Notes under the pieces: model-generated | Database searches by the model: none | What the model was told of the DNA's origin: nothing | Seen by the model: only the letters and a program-made list of their open reading frames with translations | Position numbers and translations under genes: made by a program | Part shown: positions 56,217-64,000 of the stretch, piece by piece | Layout of the letters: each line of letters opens with the position of its first letter | Position numbering within the stretch: the stretch's first letter is position 1 | Assembly (NCBI GenBank): GCA_944472155.2 | Contig: OX235272.1 | Location: forward strand, 93,440,020 to 93,504,019 | DNA length: 64,000 nucleotides | Origin: Trichobilharzia szidati | Lineage: Eukaryota > Platyhelminthes > Trematoda > Strigeidida > Schistosomatidae | Direction: 5' to 3'

Positions 56217-57111
56217 TGGCCTTTTCTTCTCGTCCGTCCAGTCATGTTGAGTGTCATTGTAGTGTGTTTGAAGAAACGAATTCATGATGTAAGGGATTAT
56301 TTAAAAAGCCCCTCCTGAACGATGGAATCACAGTATTTATACGCATTTGGATGTTTCGACTAACTTTGTAATTATTATCCTTTTTTCTCCTAGACTGTAT
56401 ATCATTATTTCGACATTTGCATATGATATGCTGATCTGATACTTATTATTTGTATTTGTTCTTATGTAATCCCCAATGGTAATGCTTCTCTTTGTAGTTG
56501 TCCGATACATTGATAATGTGTTGTTTTATGATGTGATTTTGTTTGAGTGAATCAGGGTGATTCTCGCCTTGCACTACCTGTGAGGATTGTCTGGTGTGTG
56601 ATACTTGGAAGAAGAGTTTTGATGCCACCTTACTGGGAATACTTCGCTTGATTCTACGGTAGTTGTTGCAGTTGAATTTTGGTTAACTAAATCTGTTCTG
56701 TAGCATTTGTTTGCTACTAGAAACCTTACCTTACCTATACAACTGTCTAATGCTGTTGTTGAGATAATTTTGCCTTTTGATTTACTTTGATTGTGGAATA
56801 TAACCACAGATCTCACTGCGAACAACTGAGCATAACTCATGGAAGTTTCAGTCAGCTATACAGTAGGACGCAAAGATCGATTCCCTGCATTCAGACAACA
56901 ACAATTCAGTTTTGTTCGTTACGCATGATATCATTAAAGTACAGTGATATGTACAGATAAGAAACTCCTCGACAAATTCATGAACAGGCTATACATATGT
57001 AGAAAGATTGGATCAAAAAATAACCTCCTATAAGTGAGTTTTGGATAGTAGATTAATACATTTGTATCAACATGCTCTTTACGGTTCTGGACTAAATATA
57101 TCCTTATTTCA
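56217..57111. other. No gene recognised
   Basis: Upstream of the Gypsy pol frame. No gag, primer-binding site or 5' LTR could be recognised here. Confidence 0.4.
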
Positions 57112-60100
57112 ATGACTCTCTCATTAATCAGAAATCTACTTGTTGACTTAACTCCCTTTTCTCAAAAACTGGTCCCGATGCTTATTCTCCATCAGCCTAT
57201 AACAGTTTCCTTCATTCCAGCCGGAAACACAATCATATCTCCCCAGACGTGGCGGGCACTCGGGTGTCCACCTTATCAGAGAACGGAGCATACTGCAAAA
57301 AACGAGTCGGGTGACCTAATGAAATCATCTGGCCAGATTGAATGCGACGTAACTTTCCGGTCGGCCTCATTCCAAGGAACATGCTACATCACTAATCGTC
57401 ATGATTTGAACTTGCTTGGTATTGACTGGATCGAAAAGATGAAACTCTGGGATGTCCCACTGAACTCAGTTTGTTCCAATGTACAGTGCTCAGAAAGTCC
57501 TACCAACATGTTGATGCATCCGAACTCGACCGCAAAGTTCATCAGTCATCTTCGCAACAAACACGCTGCCGTTTTTCAAGAGTCTTTGGGTTGCTGTACC
57601 GTACAAAAAGCCAGACTATACCTCAAACCTGATGCCAAACCAGTTTTTAGACCAAAACGCCCAGTACCGTATGCCGCGTTATCGTCCCTTGATGCAGAGC
57701 TGGATCGTTTAGAAATGTTGAATGTAATCAAGCCAGTCGATTACTCATCCTGGGCAGCCCCCATAGTGTTTGTCAAGAAAGCAAACGGTACCATCAGACT
57801 TTGTGTTGATTTCTCAACTGGACTCAATAATGCCCTTGAAGATCAACCGCAAGATCTATTTGTCAAACTGAATGGTGGTAAATACTTCAGTAAACTTGAT
57901 CTAGGTGAGGCATACCTACAGATCGAGGTCGAAGATGATTCTAAAGAGCTTCTGACAGTCAACACTCACAAAGGACTGTATCAGTTTCAGCGACTTTCAT
58001 GTGGTGTTAAACCTGCTCCTGCTATATTCCAACAGATAATGGATGCAATATTAGCTGGTGTATCGGGAGTGGCCGTTTACGTCGATGATATCATAGTCAC
58101 AGGAGAAACTCAATTCGAATTCTTCAATCGGTTGGATAAAGTCCTGACAATACTCAGTGATTCCGGTTTCCATTTACGTCCGAATAAGTGCAATTTTTTC
58201 ATGACTTCAGTGAAGTACCTGGGATTCATTTTTGACAAAGATGGTCGCAAACCCGACCCCTCCAGTGTGTCAGTGATTCAACAGATGCCTGCCCCTCATA
58301 ATCTCAGTACGTTGCAGTCCTTCCTGGGGATGATCAGTTACTATAGTGCGTTCCTGCCAGATTTACATCGTCTCAGGGCCCCAATGAATCAGTTGCTCAT
58401 GAAGAATGCTAAATGGAACTGGTCAAAAGAATGCCAACAAGCTTTCATCAAGGTCAAGAAATTACTCCAGTCTGACCGGCTCTTAACACATTACAATCCA
58501 AAGCTGGATATAACATTAGCTGCAGATGCGTCCAACTATGGTATAGGCGCTGTCATTTCACATATGTTTCCAGACGGTGTTGAAAAGCCGATAGCATATG
58601 CATCGCGAACCTTGACAAAGGTAGAGCAGAATTACAGTCAGGCCGAAAAGGAAGGATTGGCGCTCGTGTTTGGGATTCAAAAGTTCCACAAAATGCTGCT
58701 TGGCCGAAAGTTCACACTTTTTACTGATCACAAACCACTATTATCGATTTTTGGCTCCAAGAAAGGTATTCCAGTCTATACAGCCAATCGACTCCAACGA
58801 TGGGCGACTATGCTCCTAGGATACGACTTTCAGATCAAGTACAAATCTACAAAAGGTTTCGGGAATGCAGATGGCCTCTCGCGTTTACTCAGCTGTAACA
58901 AGCCCGCAAGGGAGGACGCTGTGATCGCCAGCGTTTCTGTCGATGGAGACGTGTGCCACGTATTGATGACAGCAATAAACACTTTACCTGTCTCAGCCGA
59001 CATGATTCAACGAGAGACGCAGCGTGACCCGACATTACAGTCAGTTCAACAGTATCTGCGTTGTGGCTGGCCCTCGCGTATTGATTGTCCAGATTTAAAA
59101 CAGTTCTATCAACGACGAAATTCATTATCCCTGGTCAATGACTGCATTATGTTTGGTGAACGTGTTGTCGTGCCTCCAAGTCTCCAACAAAAAGTCATGA
59201 ATCAGCTACATTTTACGCATCCTGGTATTGGCCGTATGAAATCGTTGGCACGCTGTTATGTCTACTGGTCAAATATCGATCGTGAATTAGAAGCGATGGT
59301 TCGCTCATGTTCTCGCTGTGCTCAGGCTTTGAAAATGCCTATCAAGACAGACCTACAGCCGTGGCCCAACCCAGGAAAACCGTGGTCAAGAATTCACATA
59401 GATTTTGCAGGCCCAATCAATGGCAAACAGTTTCTCGTGGTAATCGACGCGTATTCCAAGTGGCCGGTGGTTTTCATTATGCAAAATACCACAGTGACGA
59501 TAACAGTAAATAAGTTGGTTCAGCTTTTCAGCAGATTTGGTGTTCCAGAGATCATCGTTTCCGATAACGGACCTCAGTTTACAGCTGAACAATTCAAACA
59601 GTGTTGTGAGCGGCTAGGTGTTCAACATATTCGCAGCCCGCCTTACCATCCTCAGTCAAATGGACAAGCAGAGCGGTTTGTCGATACACTCAAGCGCGCA
59701 CTTCAGAAGTCAAACGGGGAGGGATCGATAGAGGATGTATTGCACAATTTCCTCTTCATTTATCGAACCACAGCCAACCCATCATGCCCAAACCAAACAT
59801 CTCTCGCAGAAGTTATGTTTGGAAGAAGATTACGTACTACTTTGGATACAATTATCCCGATCCCATCAAGACGGAGCAAATGTGGTCGAAATAGTGAATT
59901 TTGGTTCAATAGACGCCATGGCACCAAGCAAAGAAGTTTCATGGTTGGTCAGTCAGTACTGGTTCGTGATTACATACGGAGAGATCACCCATGGGTTTCT
60001 GGAGTGATCGTTGGAAGAAAAGGCCAAGTCATTTATAAGGTCAAGGTTGGAGACCTTATTTGGGTCAGGCATGCCAATCAAATAAGAAATAGACTAGTTG

Positions 60101-60234
60101 GTAAACAGTTGAACGATTCCAAGTCCGCCTACATACAATTTGAGCTATTGATAGATACGATGGATCCGAAAACGTCACATGGCCAAAATAGTCGAAACAA
60201 AGGCAAAGTGTCCCAGCAGCCAAGGAGATCATAA
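57112..60234 (+). CDS. Ty3/Gypsy pol polyprotein, long open frame (1040 codons)
   Basis: A single uninterrupted frame. A degenerate protease-like region lies at residues ~30-125 (TIISPQTWRALG, LLGIDW) without a D[ST]G active site. RT spans ~180-375 (CVDF, FSKLDL, YVDD at 323-326). RNase H spans ~468-590 (ADASNYGIGAV, KEGLAL, TDHKPL). Integrase follows with an intact zinc region (HFTHPGIGR to CSRC) and DDE residues in IDFAGP, SDNGPQF and GQAERF. The C-terminal part resembles the module that follows integrase in K02A2.6-like (Mag-type) Gypsy elements. Gag is missing, so the copy is 5'-truncated and probably cannot move alone, yet pol shows no stop or frameshift. ATG 57112 is only the first Met of the frame. 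Confidence 0.88.
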   Translation: MTLSLIRNLLVDLTPFSQKLVPMLILHQPITVSFIPAGNTIISPQTWRALGCPPYQRTEHTAKNESGDLMKSSGQIECDVTFRSASFQGTCYITNRHDLNLLGIDWIEKMKLWDVPLNSVCSNVQCSESPTNMLMHPNSTAKFISHLRNKHAAVFQESLGCCTVQKARLYLKPDAKPVFRPKRPVPYAALSSLDAELDRLEMLNVIKPVDYSSWAAPIVFVKKANGTIRLCVDFSTGLNNALEDQPQDLFVKLNGGKYFSKLDLGEAYLQIEVEDDSKELLTVNTHKGLYQFQRLSCGVKPAPAIFQQIMDAILAGVSGVAVYVDDIIVTGETQFEFFNRLDKVLTILSDSGFHLRPNKCNFFMTSVKYLGFIFDKDGRKPDPSSVSVIQQMPAPHNLSTLQSFLGMISYYSAFLPDLHRLRAPMNQLLMKNAKWNWSKECQQAFIKVKKLLQSDRLLTHYNPKLDITLAADASNYGIGAVISHMFPDGVEKPIAYASRTLTKVEQNYSQAEKEGLALVFGIQKFHKMLLGRKFTLFTDHKPLLSIFGSKKGIPVYTANRLQRWATMLLGYDFQIKYKSTKGFGNADGLSRLLSCNKPAREDAVIASVSVDGDVCHVLMTAINTLPVSADMIQRETQRDPTLQSVQQYLRCGWPSRIDCPDLKQFYQRRNSLSLVNDCIMFGERVVVPPSLQQKVMNQLHFTHPGIGRMKSLARCYVYWSNIDRELEAMVRSCSRCAQALKMPIKTDLQPWPNPGKPWSRIHIDFAGPINGKQFLVVIDAYSKWPVVFIMQNTTVTITVNKLVQLFSRFGVPEIIVSDNGPQFTAEQFKQCCERLGVQHIRSPPYHPQSNGQAERFVDTLKRALQKSNGEGSIEDVLHNFLFIYRTTANPSCPNQTSLAEVMFGRRLRTTLDTIIPIPSRRSKCGRNSEFWFNRRHGTKQRSFMVGQSVLVRDYIRRDHPWVSGVIVGRKGQVIYKVKVGDLIWVRHANQIRNRLVGKQLNDSKSAYIQFELLIDTMDPKTSHGQNSRNKGKVSQQPRRS

Positions 60235-60301
60235 CGACAACCAAGACCGCCAAAGTATCTACAAGTGATTCCGCGATACAAAAGCTACCGGTAGCCCTAT
60301 C

Positions 60302-60315
60302 TTAAAAAAGGAGGT
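60302..60315 (+). promoter_or_regulatory. Polypurine tract of the Gypsy element
   Basis: TTAAAAAAGGAGG lies directly before a TGTTAGGAAG sequence, the arrangement expected of a plus-strand primer and LTR start. Confidence 0.6.
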
Positions 60316-60640
60316 GTTAGGAAGAGGCAAAACACATGCAATTATCAAGTTATTATCGCGTTATTAACAAGTCGTTGACATGCAATTTTTCCTGCTTCTG
60401 ATTGGACGCTTGCACAATTCCAACTCTCAACTTGATTGGTTGAGAGCGACTTTATTGCATATGCCCTCAATGACGCTTGTCGCTATGTTGCTATTGGTTC
60501 CAGGTGGCCTTGGTTTTGGCGGAAGATTTAACCGATGTAATATTGTGACTTCATAGACATAACTCAGGCTCATACGTGAACGAAAGTTATTATCCTCTAA
60601 TAAGGAGAAGTTGTTCAGAAGGTAGGGAGGACGTTATTTT
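60316..60640 (+). repeat. Probable 3' LTR of the Gypsy element (right end uncertain)
   Basis: Starts TGTTAGGAAGAGG after the polypurine tract. There is no second copy in the window, so the end is unknown; the coordinate given is a guess at where a different repeat begins. Confidence 0.4.
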
Positions 60641-62330
60641 TCAGTTTATTTGTGTATATACTATTGTGCACCGAGTTGCACTGAGTTCTTAGTGCAACTG
60701 TATGTAACTGCATTTACATAAAGTGAAACATTACGAATGCTCCTGTTTCTAGAATAAATGACATTATTATCATTAAGTTTAGTAATGAAGAATGGAATTT
60801 CTTCAACGTCAGTGTTATTTAATTTAAGTTGTAATCTGTGTAGGCCCTTGGAGGAATAAATTCGGCATGGAGAACTCCTATGTAAACCGAAAGTGCTTTT
60901 AGTTTAGTAAATCTTACTGACTTCCTGTATACATTTGATATTTGTCAGGTGTTTACTTAAAATCTGCTGGAGTAATCAGTAAAGTAAAAGTTGTAGTGCA
61001 TAATTCTGTCGGTTAGTCTGAATACCTTTACTAATTATATCCATTATTATTATCTCTTTTCCATTGACGACGATACTGAAGGACCAACTGGTGAAAGGAT
61101 CAACTCCATTCACAGTAGTAACAGTCTTAACACACTTCATACTACAAACCAAATATAATTAATCCCTGCACTGGTCCTTTTGGAGTCAATCAAAGCTACG
61201 GCAGTCGAGTGGCGGGACCAGCTACGCAGACGTTTACCGAAGATCAGGAACCTCTACCTCACAATCAAGAGGCGAGCACAACGAAATCAAATTGGTTTAT
61301 ACTAGCTCGTGAAAACGATATTGGATATTGGATTCCAAGACTTGTTGTAGTCATTGGTATTGCCAGGATACGACTTACTCGTTTTATGCAACCGAAATAT
61401 ACAAATCTCGCCTTATTGAGGAAACACTATAATGCCTGCAAAAGTATTGCGCCAGTTAATGAGTTTCATAAATTCTACAGAATGTTTTGTATTCGTTGAT
61501 TAATGTTTGCGAATTATCCGAGAAAACACATTTCCAATTGGGATGTAACACAAGGCTGAATTCTTAAACTCTCATCTTTATATAATTTCAATGCAATCAC
61601 ACATATATCAGTAGGATAGTCTATAAATGACTTTAGAGACTTATTGTCATCATCAACTTACAGTTTGCTGATGATACTATACACCTAAACTATAAGAAGT
61701 AAACCCTGATACTGGAAGATATGAAAAGAATACCGGTGTTTGATTATAGGTGTCTGTGTTCTATCTCATGAATAAAGCAGTATAATATGGCGATTGCTGT
61801 TGAGGTTACGAACAAAGTGTTAGTTGAGGAGGGTAAGTTAGTCTTCAAGGTAGGAAGCTGAATAGGTTGAGATGGCTATAACACGTGATGGCATAGCAAG
61901 CCATCGCCTTCCTTGAGGGATAATGTTAGCCAGCACATGTTAAGGTTCCAAATGTGTTTGGGTCGGCCAAATGAAAAGCTGGTATTGGTTCATAAAATCG
62001 TTGACAGTTAGCTGGAAGAACTACTAGGTGTATATCTGCAAGTCTTTGTTCATGGCACAGATGCATTCACTCTGTGTAATCTCACGTATCTATTCAACTC
62101 ATGTTGTCACTATTTATTTTCCCTCAAATTTTCGCTCGTTAAACTTCCATTTAGTTTTATGTCTCTACCTTTGTGTGGTGCATGGAATGTGGTAAACTGA
62201 ACAGTTGAACTTCTTTGCGAAGTCATACTGAAAGCCAGGCAGAATGACACAGGCTAGGCATAACTAAATGCGAAACACTGAATAATGGTCTCCAAAATGT
62301 CAACAAATGATAATTGCAGTTCTTAATCTT
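60641..62330 (+). repeat. Non-LTR remnant and flank, copy 1
   Basis: Parts of this stretch match 62755-63960 in the same order: CGAGTTGCACTG, CTGTGTAGGCCC, an RT fragment, and CACAGATGCATTCACTCTGT. Around 61665-61960 broken plus-strand frames read FADDTIHLN, LEDMKRI.VFDYRCL and LNRLRWL.HVMA, the C-terminal pattern of a schistosome-type non-LTR RT (VFDHRCLR, LHRLRWLGHVLRM). Stops and frameshifts throughout. Confidence 0.5.
61014..61337 (+). repeat. Dispersed repeat, partner of 5993-6305
   Basis: Inverse of 5993-6305 along its whole length. It may be an insertion inside the surrounding copy-1 repeat. Function unknown. Confidence 0.7.
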
Positions 62331-62754
62331 ATTCTTTGCTAAATGACAAATAAATACCTTTCAGTAACCTCCTCATCCACCCGGGACTCGTCTCCCACTT
62401 TGCAAGTGTTTTTCGTGCTTTATCACTTTTGTGCTAAGCTTTCAGTTATTCAGCATATGCCGTTGTTGACTAAGGACCTAGATGACATTAGTTCAGTAAG
62501 GTTTCGGTCGTGCAAACACGAGTCCTGTGCAGGTGAGTGGTTGCATTATCATTTCTCAAATGGTATACAGCATACTGTATATTAGGGTAAATCTTCCGCC
62601 TTGCTTGCAGAAGGTTGTGTTCCTTAGGGTACTGTTATCTCTCCTTTTTTTCTCTCTCTTGTCTTACATGACTTTTCTCTTTCTAATGAGAGCAATTTCG
62701 TCAAATACGCTGGTGATGTGACCGTCTCACTTCCTATCATGTCACAATGTGTCA

Positions 62755-63960
62755 CCAGGAGGACTTTATTTTTGAGTTTATTTATATATATACTACTGCA
62801 CATCGAGTTGCACTGCGATTCCGCATGTGGCAAAAGATTATGAATACCTTGCTCTTCTCTTCTGCATAAGAAATTTACCTCACAAGAACCGCTATATTAA
62901 GCTCAGTAAGGAAAAATATTAATTTCTCCACTTCAGTGTTGTGAGTTAATTTGTGAACTGTGTAGGCCCCTAAAGTAATGCATTTGGCGTGCATGCTGAA
63001 TAGTGAAATCAGGAGTGTGCATGTTGCACTAAATCTTCTGCGCTTTCTGTATGGATTCCATGTTCATGAATTGACCACTTAACAATTGCTGAGTGTTGCA
63101 TGTGATCCAGCTAAAATTATAACTGATAATTCCAAGAATTTCTGTCGTTTTCATTGGCAGCGGTTCACAGCCTATTGATTTTACACAAGTGCAATACCCA
63201 TTGCTCACTTTACTGAGAAGACATTAACTATGATTCCAGAAAAGTAGTACGTCAGTATGTGAATTTCATGAATCTGTAGATTGCATTCCATTCACTTAAT
63301 ACTGAAACTAAACTATGAGGGAACTGATATTTCCAAGAATGATATAATACAAGACTCATTTCTACAACTGCCGTCCTTATTTTAGTTCAATTTCATCATA
63401 CATGTATTAACAGATTTGTGTGTCACTCACTTCAGGGACTTACCAGGGAAAAGTCTTGTCAACTTAGTGTATGCTAATGACATTGTCCACCTAGGTTGTG
63501 AGAAGTGACCATTGAAACTGGAAGATACGAAAAGACTACTGGTTTTTGATCGCAGTGTCTGTGCCCTTTCTTCTGTGTTAAGTAGTCTAAAACGGTGAGT
63601 AATATTGGGGTGAAGCTTATTGTTAAGTAGAAATGTGACTTCAAAAGTTGTTAATAACACAGATGCATTCACTCTGTGTAATCTTACATATCTGAGCAAC
63701 CCTTGTGTTCTTTCCATATCACTGTTCGTTTTCCATCACATTTATGCTCATTAGAGTTCCATTTGATTTCTTTTTTCTCTACCTTTGTGTGCTACATGGA
63801 ATGTGATAACGTAAACAGGTGCACTTCTTTGCAAGCTTCTCTGTTGAAAGTCAGTCTGTCAGAATGATCTATAGTCCAGATATAATGAAATGCTAAAACG
63901 TGGATAAAAATAAGCAAAATGTTAACAAATGATAATCGCATTTTTTTATTCGGTTCTCGT
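62755..63960 (+). repeat. Non-LTR remnant and flank, copy 2
   Basis: Diverged second copy of the 60641-62330 sequence. The RT fragment near 63430-63590 reads LVNLVYANDIVHLG and LEDTKRLLVFDRSVC. A downstream non-coding part matches copy 1 (TGTGTAATCT, TCTCTACCTTTGTGTG, GTTAACAAATGATAAT). Confidence 0.5.
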
Positions 63961-64000
63961 CTAACTGAAAAAGAGTTGTCTTACAATAATTTCTCCTCTT

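Noticed and set aside
1..64000. CRISPR array, bacterial operon or prokaryotic mobile element
   Set aside because: No regular short repeats with spacers; spliced exons, SINEs and animal-type retroelements show a metazoan genome.

Overview
The window is nuclear DNA of a flatworm parasite, most probably a blood fluke (Schistosoma) or a close trematode. It is AT-rich, contains an N-filled assembly gap (23040-23533), has spliced exons with GT..AG introns, and is dominated by retroelements of types known from schistosomes: RTE and CR1-like non-LTR elements, Penelope-like elements with GIY-YIG endonuclease remnants, Ty3/Gypsy and BEL/Pao LTR elements, and tRNA-headed SINE-like repeats carrying hammerhead-ribozyme cores (the S. 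mansoni Sm-alpha type). The exact species cannot be read from the sequence.

Layout. 1-8.9 kb: old debris, including a decayed minus-strand CsRn1-like Gypsy gag-pol (about 2490-5090) and a CR1-like tail (6464-7060). 8.9-19.2 kb: a nested stack made of an old RTE copy, a Gypsy pol with four in-frame stops plus its likely 3' LTR, and, inserted in that LTR, a young BEL/Pao element (14346-19190). The Pao element is the highlight. Its two 394-bp LTRs differ at about 2 positions and are flanked by a 5-bp target duplication, but nearly all of gag-pol is replaced by intronless sequence from two cellular genes: seven alpha-spectrin repeats and most of a dipeptidyl peptidase III (M49). A Pao integrase C-terminal remnant follows. 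It looks like a retrovirus-style transduction of two host mRNAs.

19.2-31 kb: tandem and dispersed repeats, the gap, long fold-back hairpins and SINEs. 31.2-48.4 kb: the only host gene recognised, a plus-strand multi-pass membrane protein resembling the Lifeguard/TMBIM (Bax-inhibitor-1) family. Five 3' exons (63, 91, 219, 51 and 264 nt) are phase-compatible; the 5' exons were not found. Its introns are packed with SINEs, RTE and Penelope-like remnants, including a 967-bp near-perfect head-to-head inverted repeat (44889-46910).

48.4-64 kb: a young RTE element (49429-52653) with a 14-bp target duplication and a 4-base insertion at the reverse-transcriptase catalytic motif; a Gypsy element with a long open pol frame (57112-60234) but no visible gag; and two diverged copies of a non-LTR remnant. 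Apart from the membrane-protein gene, every convincing coding signal belongs to, or was moved by, a retroelement.
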